Of a stretch of 64,000 bases of DNA, positions 1-8,522 are shown piece after piece (the first letter of the stretch is position 1; every line of letters begins with the position of its first letter). Source of the stretch: Dorea sp. AM10-31 (GTDB lineage Bacteria; Bacillota; Clostridia; Lachnospirales; Lachnospiraceae). The position numbers and the translations under genes were made by a program. The notes below the pieces were generated by a model. The model was not told the origin of the DNA. It saw nothing but the letters and a program-made list of their open reading frames with translations, and made no database searches. The DNA is taken from assembly GCF_003435815.1 (NCBI RefSeq), contig NZ_QTUV01000002.1, positions 62,001-126,000 on the forward strand, in the 5' to 3' direction.

Positions 1-77
1 CAATGAAGCTGATCACAGCAGTATTATTCCTGATCATTTTGGTCATCAGTATGGAAAGAAAGACGAAGGTGAAATAG
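1..77 (+). CDS. ABC transporter permease, C-terminal end (partial)
   Basis: An open frame entering the window from the left ends at the TAG at 75-77. The visible 24 residues are one hydrophobic helix followed by a basic tail (MERKTKVK), as at the cytoplasmic end of a membrane permease. The ATPase gene starts at the next base, so the two are almost certainly co-transcribed subunits. The permease identity is inferred from this neighbour; the fragment itself shows only a membrane segment. Confidence 0.6.
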   Translation, partial: MKLITAVLFLIILVISMERKTKVK

Positions 78-851
78 ATGTTAGAATTAAAAGGAATTCA
101 CAAATATTATAATCCGGGAACAGTCAATGAGATGTGTCTGTTTGATGATTTTGGACTTCAGATTGGAAAAGGTGAATTTGTATCCGTAGTTGGAAGCAAC
201 GGCTCCGGCAAGACATCTATGCTGAATCTGATCTGTGGCAGTATTTCACCGGAAAAAGGCAGTATTCTGATGGATGGAAAGGATATTACAAAAGAAAAAG
301 AACATAAAAGAAATCTCCGGATTGGAAGAGTATACCAGAATCCAGCGATGGGAACCTGTCCTTCCATGACGATCCTTGAAAATATGGCACTTGCCGACAA
401 CAAAGGAAAAATGTATGGACTTTTGCGGGGAACAAATAAGAACCGCATTTCTTATTACAGAGAACAGTTATCCAGACTGAATCTCGGACTGGAAGATAAG
501 ATGAGTGTGAAAGTCGGTGTATTGTCCGGTGGTCAGAGACAGGCGATGGCACTTCTGATGTCAACGATGACACCGATTGATTATCTGATCCTCGATGAGC
601 ATACGGCAGCGTTAGATCCAAAGACGGCAGACCTTATCATGGAACTGACCGATCAAATCATAAAGGAGAAAAATCTTACAACGATTATGGTAACACATAA
701 TCTCCGTTATGCAGTAGAGTATGGGAACCGGCTTCTTATGATGCATCAGGGAAAAATTGTTTTAGATAAGAAGAAAGACGAAAAAGAAGCAACCTCTATT
801 GATGATATTCTTACAATGTTTAATGAAATCAGTATTGAATGTGGGAACTAA
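78..851 (+). CDS. ABC transporter ATP-binding protein (TrpXYZ/COG1101-like)
   Basis: A 257-residue ABC ATPase that energises the membrane permease encoded just upstream. Walker A is GSNGSGKTS at residues 39-47, the Q-loop lies near 87, the signature LSGGQR at 149-154, Walker B LILDEH at 170-175, and the switch histidine in THNL near 208. The overall pattern (VYQNPAMGTCPSMTILENM, HTAALDPKTA) resembles the COG1101 group, which pairs with a substrate-binding lipoprotein and one permease and includes putative tryptophan/tyrosine transporters. The substrate is inferred from family only. The start follows AAGGTGA and abuts the permease stop codon. The binding protein would lie left of the window. 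Confidence 0.88.
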   Translation: MLELKGIHKYYNPGTVNEMCLFDDFGLQIGKGEFVSVVGSNGSGKTSMLNLICGSISPEKGSILMDGKDITKEKEHKRNLRIGRVYQNPAMGTCPSMTILENMALADNKGKMYGLLRGTNKNRISYYREQLSRLNLGLEDKMSVKVGVLSGGQRQAMALLMSTMTPIDYLILDEHTAALDPKTADLIMELTDQIIKEKNLTTIMVTHNLRYAVEYGNRLLMMHQGKIVLDKKKDEKEATSIDDILTMFNEISIECGN

Positions 852-899
852 ATAATGGTATGCTATATGATAGTTGATCAAAATAAGGAGAATTATGAT

Positions 900-1421
900 A
901 TGGCTAAGAGAATTGCACAGTTTGAAAAAGTAAGTTTTGTACAGTTTAAAGAAGGATACAAAGATGCATTCGGAGATGTTTCGGATGAAGAAATCCGGGA
1001 AATTTATGAAAAAATAAAACTTCCAAGACGAGCAACAGCAGGTTCGGCAGGATATGATTTCTTCATGCCTGTGACGAAGACATTAAAAGTGCAGGAGACA
1101 TTAAAAGTTCCGACAGGAATTCGTGTGAAGATGGATGAAAACTGGGTACTGAAATGCTATCCGAGAAGTGGTCTTGGATTCAAATACCGTCTGCAGCTTA
1201 ATAATACAGTTGGAATTATTGACAGCGATTATTATGGTTCCGATAATGAGGGACATATTTTCGCAAAGCTGACAAATGACGGAAAAGAAGGGAAAGAAGT
1301 CGAATTAAAAGAAGGTACCGGATTTATGCAGGGAATTTTCGTTGAATATGGAATTACCGTCGATGATGATGTAGAAGAAGTACGCAACGGAGGATTCGGA
1401 AGCACCACAAAGAGTGAATAA
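900..1421 (+). CDS. dUTP diphosphatase family protein
   Basis: A 173-residue dUTPase-fold protein, expected to hydrolyse dUTP to dUMP and keep uracil out of DNA. The five family motifs are recognisable: AGSAGYDFF (47-55), PRSG (88-91), GIIDSDYYG (105-113), MQ (143-144) and GGFGST (164-169). Motif 4 is divergent (FMQG rather than R-x-AQ), there is an acidic insert after motif 3, and about 45 residues precede motif 1, so it is longer than the usual ~150 residues. I chose ATG 900 because AAGGAG at 885-890 sits 9 bases upstream; ATG 855 is in frame but lacks a site. A DCD-like role cannot be excluded. Confidence 0.85.
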   Translation: MAKRIAQFEKVSFVQFKEGYKDAFGDVSDEEIREIYEKIKLPRRATAGSAGYDFFMPVTKTLKVQETLKVPTGIRVKMDENWVLKCYPRSGLGFKYRLQLNNTVGIIDSDYYGSDNEGHIFAKLTNDGKEGKEVELKEGTGFMQGIFVEYGITVDDDVEEVRNGGFGSTTKSE

Positions 1422-1444
1422 GATAAAAGAAAAAGGACATCCTA
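1415..1444 (+). promoter_or_regulatory. Sigma-G-like promoter for the GerA-family gene
   Basis: TGAATA at 1415-1420 and CATCCTA at 1438-1444 are separated by 17 bases. This fits the forespore sigma-G consensus known from Bacillus (GHATR, 17-18 bases, CATNHTA). The elements overlap the dUTPase stop codon and precede a germination-type gene, which agrees with forespore expression. Matched by eye only. Confidence 0.5.
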
Positions 1445-1461
1445 ACTGTCAGTAAGACAGT
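1445..1461 (+). other. Small hairpin directly before the ribosome binding site
   Basis: ACTGTC (1445-1450) and GACAGT (1456-1461) form a perfect 6-bp stem with the loop AGTAA. The Shine-Dalgarno GGAGGGTGA starts at the next base. If transcription starts near 1451 from the sigma-G-like promoter, only part of the hairpin would be in the mRNA, so it may instead be a DNA site. Confidence 0.35.
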
Positions 1462-1476
1462 GGAGGGTGAACATAT

Positions 1477-2838
1477 ATGAAAGACGGGAAAAAGATTACC
1501 GCTTCAAGAGAAGAAAGCACATCCTATATGAATCAGACTCTCCCGATGAGGGAGAGCTTTGACCTGATTCAGCGCGATCTGATGATCGGCGAAAGGATGG
1601 CTTCTTTTTATTTTATCAATGGTCTGAATAAAGACGATGATATGTTAAAGTTGATGGATGCACTTTTAAAGATCAAAAAAGAAGATATGCCGGCAGGGAT
1701 TCTGCAATTTATGGAAATGGCGATTCCCTATACGGAAGTAGAGCTAATAGAAGATTTTGACCAGGTGTTAAAAAATCTGTTTTCTGGTGTTACCTGTCTT
1801 TTTGTGGATGGCTATGAGGGAGCAATCGCAATCGATTGCCGTACTTATCCGGCAAGAAGTGTGGAAGAGCCGGATAAAGATAAATCACTTCGTGGTTCCA
1901 GAGATGGTTTTGTCGAGACTGTTGTCAGCAATACGGCAATGATAAGACGAAGGATAAGGAGCGAGCATCTTGTAATGGAGATGCAGGAGGTTGGCGACAG
2001 TTCGCGCACAGATATTGCCATCTGCTATATGAAAGACCGGGTGAACAAGGAGATTCTCTGCGATTTAAGACAGAAAGTCCTTTCAATCCGAACCGATGAT
2101 CTCAGAATGAACCAACAGAGTCTTGCAGAATGTCTGATGAAGAGAAAATGGTACAATCCATTTCCGAAATTTAAGTTTACAGAACGACCGGATACGGCTG
2201 CTGCATGTCTTTTTGAAGGAAAAGTGGTTCTGCTGGTAGATAATTCTCCATCAGCGATGATCTTGCCGACATCGATCCTGGATGTCATAGAGGAAGCAAA
2301 TGATTATTATTTTCCAACACTTACAAGAGTGTATCTGAAATCAGCGAGAGGGCTGATTAGCTTTTTGACGATTTTTTTAACACCGGTGTTTCTTCTGCTT
2401 ATGCAGAATTTGAACTGGCTCCCGAAAATGTTTGCGTTTGTGGCAGTAAAAGATATGATAAATATTCCGCTTATTTTCCAATTGTTGATTCTGGAGATTG
2501 CAATTGACGGATTAAGACTTGCAGCTCTTAATACACCGAGTATGTTAAGCACACCGCTCAGCGTGATCGCAGGTCTTGTGATGGGAGAATTTTCCGTAAA
2601 GTCCGGCTGGTTTAACAGTGAGGTAATGTTATACATGGCTTTTGTGGCTGTCGCTAATTACACCCAGCCGAATTTTGAACTTGGCTATGCACTCAAATTT
2701 ATGCGGCTTCAATTGCTTATATTGACTGCTCTCTTTAACTGGATCGGTTTTCTGATCGGATGTATCGTTGTGGTGTGTAGTATCTGTTTTAATAAGACAT
2801 TGTCCGGGTGGAGTTATCTGCATATACGGTTAAACTGA
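1477..2838 (+). CDS. Spore germination protein, GerA/SpoVAF family
   Basis: A 453-residue membrane protein of the GerA/SpoVAF family, whose members sit in the spore inner membrane and act in germinant sensing or release of core solutes. The first ~285 residues are soluble (FDLIQRDLMIGERMASFYFI, then TDIAICYMKDRVN near 185), followed by four to six membrane segments with the family signature NTPSMLSTPLSVIAGLVMGE near 355. The typical B (permease) and C (lipoprotein) subunit genes are absent, which favours an orphan SpoVAF-like role over a full receptor. The end (KTLSGWSYLHIRLN) stops some 30-40 residues short of usual family members. Start ATG 1477 follows GGAGGGTGA. Confidence 0.88.
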   Translation: MKDGKKITASREESTSYMNQTLPMRESFDLIQRDLMIGERMASFYFINGLNKDDDMLKLMDALLKIKKEDMPAGILQFMEMAIPYTEVELIEDFDQVLKNLFSGVTCLFVDGYEGAIAIDCRTYPARSVEEPDKDKSLRGSRDGFVETVVSNTAMIRRRIRSEHLVMEMQEVGDSSRTDIAICYMKDRVNKEILCDLRQKVLSIRTDDLRMNQQSLAECLMKRKWYNPFPKFKFTERPDTAAACLFEGKVVLLVDNSPSAMILPTSILDVIEEANDYYFPTLTRVYLKSARGLISFLTIFLTPVFLLLMQNLNWLPKMFAFVAVKDMINIPLIFQLLILEIAIDGLRLAALNTPSMLSTPLSVIAGLVMGEFSVKSGWFNSEVMLYMAFVAVANYTQPNFELGYALKFMRLQLLILTALFNWIGFLIGCIVVVCSICFNKTLSGWSYLHIRLN

Positions 2839-2871
2839 TACGCCGGAAAATGTGAACAAACCGTAATAATT

Positions 2872-2899
2872 TTGGTGTGATTTTGGTGTAAGTTGGTGT
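2872..2899 (+). repeat. Three phased direct repeats TTGGTGT upstream of degV promoter
   Basis: TTGGTGT occurs at 2872-2878, 2883-2889 and 2893-2899, that is every 11 and 10 bases, close to one DNA turn. The array ends 11 bases before the -35 box of the next promoter. This is the expected geometry for activator or cooperative regulator sites; no known regulator is recognised. Confidence 0.5.
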
Positions 2900-2910
2900 A
2901 GTATTATGTT

Positions 2911-2939
2911 TTGCATATCCTGTTTCCAGGTGGTATAAT
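2911..2939 (+). promoter_or_regulatory. Promoter of degV-family gene
   Basis: TTGCAT (2911-2916) and TATAAT (2934-2939) are spaced by 17 bases, with an extended -10 TG one base before the -10 box. This is a strong vegetative sigma-A type promoter 34 bases before the start codon. Confidence 0.75.
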
Positions 2940-2972
2940 GTAGCCAACCTAAGAAATAGGAGGATTTGAAAG

Positions 2973-3836
2973 ATGAGTGAATATGTAATTTCTGTCAACA
3001 GTACAGTTGACTTACCAAAGGAATGGCTTGAGGAGAGAGCTGTTCCGGTGATTCCGTTAAAATATACGATAGATAAGGAAACTTATGATGATATGTCAGG
3101 TCTTACGTCAAAGGAATTTTTCCAAAAGTTAAGAGAAGGAAAGATGGCTGTGACGACACAGGTAAACCCGGAGCAGGCAAAAGAAGGTCTGGAGAAGATT
3201 GTAAGAGAGGGAAAAGATATCCTTCATCTGGCATTTTCTTCCGGACTCAGCGGTACATATAACAGTATGCGGATTGCGGCAGAAGAGCTGAAAGAAGAAT
3301 ATCCGGAGCGTAAGATCATCGTGATTGACACGTTGTGTGCTTGTATGGGAGAAGGACTTCTTCTGTATTATGCACTGAAACATAAGAAGGAAGGCATGTC
3401 CGTTGAAGAACTTGCAGACTGGGTAGAGCAGAATAAATTACATGTCTGCCACAATGTCACAGTAGATGACCTGCATCATCTGCAGAGAGGCGGGCGTGTG
3501 TCAAAGACAGCGGCAGTTCTCGGAACAATGGTACAGATTAAGCCGATTATCCATGTAGATGACGAAGGTAAGCTGCAGGTGATCGGTAAAGAGAGAGGAA
3601 GAAAACGTTCTATCCAGAAGATTGTAGATATGTCTGTAGAGCGTTCAAAAGGATGGGATAATGAGATTATCATGATCACACATGGAGACTGCCCGGAAGA
3701 TGCAGAATATCTGGCAAAAGTTGTCCGTGAGAAGATGGGAGTAGAGAATATTCTTATCAATAATATCGGAACCGTGATTGGAAGCCATACCGGTCCGGGT
3801 GTACTGGCGGTATTCCATATGGGTGGAAAGAGATAG
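2973..3836 (+). CDS. DegV family protein (FakB-like fatty-acid binding)
   Basis: A 287-residue DegV-fold protein. Family members bind a fatty acid and, where studied (FakB), present it to the kinase FakA for phosphorylation. Typical features are the N-terminal VNSTVDLP, the TTQVNPEQ loop near 54, AFSSGLSGTY near 91, and the C-terminal GTVIGSHTGPGVLAVF. The start is fixed by AGGAGG 8 bases upstream of ATG 2973. It is monocistronic, with its own promoter and terminator. A second DegV gene (48809) and a FakA-like kinase gene (62232) lie in the same window, so a fatty-acid kinase system is a reasonable inference. Confidence 0.9.
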   Translation: MSEYVISVNSTVDLPKEWLEERAVPVIPLKYTIDKETYDDMSGLTSKEFFQKLREGKMAVTTQVNPEQAKEGLEKIVREGKDILHLAFSSGLSGTYNSMRIAAEELKEEYPERKIIVIDTLCACMGEGLLLYYALKHKKEGMSVEELADWVEQNKLHVCHNVTVDDLHHLQRGGRVSKTAAVLGTMVQIKPIIHVDDEGKLQVIGKERGRKRSIQKIVDMSVERSKGWDNEIIMITHGDCPEDAEYLAKVVREKMGVENILINNIGTVIGSHTGPGVLAVFHMGGKR

Positions 3837-3942
3837 GCAAAGAAGCCTGCTCAGATCTTGCCAGACAGTCTATGGATGGAAAGATTCAAAAGGCAGTCAT
3901 TCAATGGCGATTTTTACGAGCTTCTGGTAATTAAATAAACAG

Positions 3943-3990
3943 CGGACAGGATTTTAGAAAATATTAACTGAAATCCTGTCCGTTTTATCT
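3943..3990 (+). terminator. Rho-independent terminator after degV
   Basis: CGGACAGGATTT (3943-3954) pairs perfectly with AAATCCTGTCCG (3971-3982) around a 16-base loop, followed by TTTTATCTT. The complementary strand also runs into a T-rich tract, so the hairpin may also stop the convergent transporter gene. Confidence 0.85.
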
Positions 3991-4062
3991 TGGGAAGAAA
4001 GTCCCCAATTATCATATTCTGCTGTTGGCGTATAATGTATTCCTGTGGTTGCAATATACTTC

Positions 4063-5418
4063 TTACAGAGTAAAGATTCCTAATGCACTTGCTACGGAAC
4101 TTAAGAGGATCAGCACAAGGAAGATCGGAGCGATCCATTTGATCATAACTGCAAATAATTTTTCGCCTTTAAACGTTCCATCTGTCACTTTTACTTCGTC
4201 TGCGATCGTAGATGGCTTAATTACAAAACCGATAAAGATACAGGTGAAGAATGCTACGATCGGCATTAGTACGCTGTTGCTGACAAAGTCCATAATATCA
4301 AGTACAGACATTCCCATCCAGGAAATGAAACTGAGTGGACCGAATCCGAGAGAAGACGGAACACCCATAACAAGTGCCAGAATTGTTACAAACACACAGG
4401 TTCCTTTTCTTGTCCAGCCAAGTTTATCTCTTAAGATTGATACAATCGTCTCCATCAGTGAAATTGCGGAAGTAAGCGCCGCAAAGAACACAAGCAGGAA
4501 AAATACTGTTCCGACAACATTGCCAAATTTCATATTGCCAAATACTTTTGGAAGTGTAATGAACATTAGCCCCGGACCTGCCTGCAGTGCAGAACTGTCA
4601 CCACCGGAAAATACGAATACTGCTGGGATAATCATAAGACCTGCAAGGAAAGCAACACCGGTATCGAATATTTCAATCTGTCGTACAGAACTTTCCAGAT
4701 GATCTTCTTTCTTCATATAGGAACCATATGTGATCATAATACCCATGGCAAGTGACATGGAATAAAAGAGCTGTCCCATAGCTGCAAGGATTGTCTTCGC
4801 AGATACGTCAGCCATATGTGGTTTCAGATAGTAAGAAAGTCCGTCCATGGCACCGTCGATCGTCAGTCCATATAAGGCAACGAACAGAGTCAGAAGAACG
4901 AGGATCGGCATCATGAATTTGCTGACCTTTTCGATACCCTGCTCTACACCAAAACCAACGATAACTGCTGTAACTGCAATAAACAAGAAAAACCATCCGA
5001 TCGGTTCGAATGTTCCTCCAATGAAATCTGTAAAATAACTGTCGCCCGCTGCTGCGTGACCGGAACCAGTGACAAATACGAAAAAGTATTTGACAACCCA
5101 TCCACCGATAACGGAATAATACGGGAAAATAATGATCGGCACTGCTGATGCCAGAATACCGAGAAACTTGAATCTTTTATCAAGTATAGTGAAAGCACCA
5201 ATGGCGCTGAGTCCTGTCTTACGTCCGATTGCGATCTCTGCGGTCATCAGTGTAAAACCAAATGTGACTGCCAAGATCAGGTAAATAAATAAAAACGTTC
5301 CTCCACCATATTTTGCAGCGAGGTAGGGGAATCGCCAGATGTTACCGAGTCCTACCGCAGATCCGGCGGCTGCCAGTACGAAACCGAGCTTGCCGGAAAA
5401 ACTACTTCTTTTTTGCAT
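4063..5418 (-). CDS. Sodium-dependent transporter, NSS/SNF family
   Basis: A 451-residue multi-spanning protein of the neurotransmitter:sodium symporter family; bacterial members import amino acids with sodium. The N-terminal signature SFSGKLGFVLAAAGSAVGLG followed by NIWRFPYLA lies in the first 40 residues and forms the TM1 sodium and substrate site; about 11 membrane helices follow, ending with GIFTL. I start it at the ATG complementary to 5416-5418 because GGAGG is 8 bases upstream; the longer in-frame start adds MLIIRGGFN and lacks a site. It is transcribed alone, convergent with degV. The substrate cannot be read from sequence. Confidence 0.9.
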   Translation of the reverse strand: MQKRSSFSGKLGFVLAAAGSAVGLGNIWRFPYLAAKYGGGTFLFIYLILAVTFGFTLMTAEIAIGRKTGLSAIGAFTILDKRFKFLGILASAVPIIIFPYYSVIGGWVVKYFFVFVTGSGHAAAGDSYFTDFIGGTFEPIGWFFLFIAVTAVIVGFGVEQGIEKVSKFMMPILVLLTLFVALYGLTIDGAMDGLSYYLKPHMADVSAKTILAAMGQLFYSMSLAMGIMITYGSYMKKEDHLESSVRQIEIFDTGVAFLAGLMIIPAVFVFSGGDSSALQAGPGLMFITLPKVFGNMKFGNVVGTVFFLLVFFAALTSAISLMETIVSILRDKLGWTRKGTCVFVTILALVMGVPSSLGFGPLSFISWMGMSVLDIMDFVSNSVLMPIVAFFTCIFIGFVIKPSTIADEVKVTDGTFKGEKLFAVMIKWIAPIFLVLILLSSVASALGIFTL

Positions 5419-5468
5419 GTTAAAACCTCCTCTGATGATAAGCATTCCTTATAGATGTATTGTGTTAT

Positions 5469-5497
5469 ATTATGACACGAAAAACTTGTATTTTCAA
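5469..5497 (-). promoter_or_regulatory. Promoter of NSS transporter
   Basis: On the minus strand, TTGAAA (complement of 5492-5497) and CATAAT (complement of 5469-5474) are spaced by 17 bases, about 50 bases before the start codon. Confidence 0.6.
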
Positions 5498-5617
5498 GAA
5501 AAAATCATGCGAAATACACAATTTGAAGGATGAAAATATAACTCAACTGACAGTGTGGTGAGAAAAATAAGAAATTATGTTATGATATGGGCAGTGAATC
5601 AGAGAGGAGTACAGAAT

Positions 5618-6361
5618 ATGATTGATGTACGGAAGACGGGAAAATTTATAGCACAGTGCAGACATGAAAAAAATCTGACACAGAAAGAATTAGGAGACAG
5701 ACTGAATGTAACAGACCGTGCAGTTTCCAAATGGGAAAACGGAAGGTCCTTTCCAGATGTGAATCTGATCGAGGAGATTTGCAGAGAGCTGGATATCGAA
5801 GTAAGTGAACTGTTGGCCGGGAAAAAGATAGAACCGGAGCATTATAAAGAAGAGACCGAAAAGATGCTTATGGGAACAGTAAGAGAAAATACGATGCACA
5901 GGTTTCAGCTGATTATTTATCTGTTGATGACTTTACCACTTGTATTAATTTTATTGCCGACATTATGGGGGGATCCGGTATGGATATTGAATGTACTGTT
6001 CTGGCCAGAAGGAAATGTATTGCTACTAAAAGGACGAAGCATATTGTTGATTGGTCTTATTATAGTGTTCATGTGGTGTGGTTCCTATCTGGAACGTTAC
6101 CTGCCAGAAAAAAATCTCAGACATTCCAGCAAGAAAGTAGAACTGTTTTATGCAACTATGGGAGCTGCATGGATGATCTGGATTGTTGGCTCAGGTGCTG
6201 TAATAAATGGAATTAAAGCAGGTGGTATAGAAGGAATTGCAGCGGCAGGTATTGGAACAGTGATAACGGTTGGATGCAGTATCATTTATTTCAAGAGAGC
6301 GATAGAAACAGCAAGAGCAAACAAAGAAAAGTATGAAGAGGAGAACCCGGAGGAAAAATAG
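5618..6361 (+). CDS. XRE-family regulator with C-terminal membrane domain
   Basis: A 247-residue protein. Residues ~5-60 form a helix-turn-helix of the XRE/Cro type (LTQKELGDRLNVTDRAVSKW, ENGRSFPD, LLAG). After a short linker come four hydrophobic segments (about residues 94-112, 140-155, 177-198, 205-226) and a charged tail. This HTH plus membrane domain layout is common in Clostridia and suggests a one-component sensor that binds DNA from the membrane. ATG 5618 follows GAGAGGAG with 8 bases spacing; an in-frame ATG at 5555 has no site. No target can be assigned; the divergent transporter and the downstream carboxypeptidase are the nearest candidates. Confidence 0.82.
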   Translation: MIDVRKTGKFIAQCRHEKNLTQKELGDRLNVTDRAVSKWENGRSFPDVNLIEEICRELDIEVSELLAGKKIEPEHYKEETEKMLMGTVRENTMHRFQLIIYLLMTLPLVLILLPTLWGDPVWILNVLFWPEGNVLLLKGRSILLIGLIIVFMWCGSYLERYLPEKNLRHSSKKVELFYATMGAAWMIWIVGSGAVINGIKAGGIEGIAAAGIGTVITVGCSIIYFKRAIETARANKEKYEEENPEEK

Positions 6362-6429
6362 ATTTTACTCATATTTTATGTAAGCATTTATTATATTAGT
6401 AGTAACTACATAAAATTGGTGGATGCCGG

Positions 6430-7671
6430 ATGAAACAGATTATAAAAAGAGGGATAGTGTTTTTGCTAGCGGTTGTTATGATGACCTGCCAGAGCAGTAT
6501 CTTAAGTCTGGCGGAAGAAGAAAGGGAAACTACAGAAAATACAGATAATGAAGAAAAAGAGCAGAAGGAGACAGAGGATACAAAAGAAATGGTATCAGCT
6601 CCGTCTGCTCTTTTAATGGAAGTATCGACTGGGAAAGTTTTGTATGAAAAGAATGCAGATGAGAAACGCCCGCCTGCAAGCGTAACGAAGATTATGACAC
6701 TTCTGCTTGTATTTGACGCACTGGATGCTGGAAAAATAAAACTGGAAGATCCGGTGACCGTTTCTGAGTATGCTGCATCTATGGGTGGTTCCCAGGTATT
6801 TCTTGAACCGGGAGAGACACAGAGCGTTAAGACGATGATCAAATGTATTGCTGTGGCAAGCGCCAATGATGCGGCAGTGGCAATGGCAGAACATGTCGGA
6901 GGCAGTGAGAAAGTGTTTGTCGGACAGATGAATAAGCGAGCAGAAGAGCTGGGAATGATGCATACACATTTTAAGAACTGTAACGGTCTGGATACAGACG
7001 GACATGAGACAACAGCAAGAGATATTGCAAAAATGTCGAGAGAGATGCTGCGTAAACACCCTCAGATTGAAAAGTATTGCAAAATCTGGATGGAAGACAT
7101 TACACACGAGACGAAAAAAGGAAAGACAACATTCGGACTTAGCAATACGAATAAACTGATCAGGCATTATGCATATGCAACCGGACTGAAAACAGGTTCT
7201 ACCGGAAAAGCAAAATTCTGCATTTCTGCGACTGCAAAAAAAGACGATGTAGAACTGATCGCAGTGATCATGGCGGCAGATGACAGTAAGAAGCGGATGA
7301 AAGATGCCATTTCTCTTCTGGAATATGGATTCGGCTCATGCAAAGTATACCGGGAGAAAGAAAATCTGAAATTAAAAGAGATAAAACTGATACGCGGCAA
7401 AAAAGATATGTTTAAAATTATGACGGAAAAAAGGTTTTCCTATGTCCTGTCACAGGGAGAAGATATATCCAAAATCAAGCGTTCTCTTCATATAAAGAAG
7501 AATCTTCATGCACCGGTGAAGAAAGGTGACAAAGTGGGAACAATAGAATATACACTGGATGGAAAGTCGATTGGAACTGTTCCGGTTGTATCGAAAGAAA
7601 GTATCGGCAGACAGAGATTATTTGATGTTATCCGGGAGTTTGCGTCTTCTTTTCTGTTTGCAAAGTCCTGA
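6430..7671 (+). CDS. D-alanyl-D-alanine carboxypeptidase (PBP5/DacF type)
   Basis: A 413-residue low-molecular-weight penicillin-binding protein that trims the terminal D-Ala from peptidoglycan stem peptides. It has a signal peptide (residues 1-28), an acidic Glu/Thr-rich linker to about 55, and all three catalytic motifs: SVTK (84-87), SAN (144-146) and KTG (254-256). The C-terminal PBP5-like domain (NLHAPVKKGDKVGTIEY) and a final hydrophobic helix follow, so it should be exported and anchored outside. A second, similar gene lies at 10833 on the far side of scpAB. No convincing promoter was recognised in 6362-6429. Confidence 0.92.
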   Translation: MKQIIKRGIVFLLAVVMMTCQSSILSLAEEERETTENTDNEEKEQKETEDTKEMVSAPSALLMEVSTGKVLYEKNADEKRPPASVTKIMTLLLVFDALDAGKIKLEDPVTVSEYAASMGGSQVFLEPGETQSVKTMIKCIAVASANDAAVAMAEHVGGSEKVFVGQMNKRAEELGMMHTHFKNCNGLDTDGHETTARDIAKMSREMLRKHPQIEKYCKIWMEDITHETKKGKTTFGLSNTNKLIRHYAYATGLKTGSTGKAKFCISATAKKDDVELIAVIMAADDSKKRMKDAISLLEYGFGSCKVYREKENLKLKEIKLIRGKKDMFKIMTEKRFSYVLSQGEDISKIKRSLHIKKNLHAPVKKGDKVGTIEYTLDGKSIGTVPVVSKESIGRQRLFDVIREFASSFLFAKS

Positions 7672-7715
7672 CATTAATTATATACTGTTACTGAATGAAA
7701 TGAAGGAGAACATAT

Positions 7716-8519
7716 ATGCTGAAAGACAAAAGATATTTTTTATTTGACATAGACGGAACATTGGCAGTGGACGAGACTTTATATGACGGAACAAAAGAAC
7801 TGCTGGATTATATAGAGGAAATTGGAGGGAAATCCTTTTATATCACAAATAATTCTGTGAAAAGCAGAAAAGATTATATAGAAAAATTTGCCCGCTGGGG
7901 GATCCGGGCGGAGGCATCCCAGTTTATGACAGCATCTTATGCAACCTGTGAGTATTTGAAAGCGCACTATGCCGGAAAAAAGCTTTTCGTTCTCGGTACA
8001 CCATCTTTCAGAAAAGAAGTAGAAGAATGTGGATTGTTTGTAACAGAGCAGGTAGAGCCGGATGTTGCCTGTGTTGTGGCAGGATTTGACCGGACGCTTC
8101 ATTATGGAAAAATCGAGACAGCCTGTGAATTGCTTCTTCGCACGGAAGTGGATTATATCGGTACAAATCCAGATTATCGTTGTCCGACAGCGTTCGGCTT
8201 TGTGCCGGATTGTGGTGGAATCTGTGAAATGTTAAAAGTGACGGTTGACCGGACGCCTTATTATGTCGGAAAACCGAATCCGGAGATTGTACGGATGTGT
8301 ATGGAACAGGTGAATGCCAGGCCGGAAGAAGTGCTGGTAGTCGGAGACCGTTTGTATACGGATATTGCCTGTGGCATCAATGCCGGAGTGCAGACGGCAC
8401 TCGTCTATACAGGGGAAGCAAAGCCGGAAGACTTAAAAGAGACAGAATATATGCCGGATTATGCATTCGCAGATATTCGTACACTGTTGCAGGCATTTAA
8501 GAGGGCAAAAGGAGAGTAA
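7716..8519 (+). CDS. HAD-IIA family sugar/phosphoglycolate phosphatase (NagD-like)
   Basis: A 267-residue cytosolic HAD phosphatase. Motif I is FLFDIDGTL (residues 7-15) with two aspartates, motif II is ITNNS near 43, the lysine is in KPNPEIV near 188 and motif III GDRLYTDI near 209. The large C2 cap between motifs II and III (TASYAT...FVPDCGG) defines the NagD/PGP subfamily. The substrate is a small phosphorylated metabolite, not predictable further. ATG 7716 follows AAGGAG. The phosphoesterase gene begins three bases after its stop, so they are likely co-transcribed. Confidence 0.88.
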   Translation: MLKDKRYFLFDIDGTLAVDETLYDGTKELLDYIEEIGGKSFYITNNSVKSRKDYIEKFARWGIRAEASQFMTASYATCEYLKAHYAGKKLFVLGTPSFRKEVEECGLFVTEQVEPDVACVVAGFDRTLHYGKIETACELLLRTEVDYIGTNPDYRCPTAFGFVPDCGGICEMLKVTVDRTPYYVGKPNPEIVRMCMEQVNARPEEVLVVGDRLYTDIACGINAGVQTALVYTGEAKPEDLKETEYMPDYAFADIRTLLQAFKRAKGE

Positions 8520-8522
8520 GCC

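Noticed and set aside
4025..4702. 225-residue open frame on the plus strand
   Set aside because: It is antisense to the sodium symporter gene, whose protein has clear family motifs; the plus-strand translation is Ser/Thr/Ile-rich and shows no known domain or start site.
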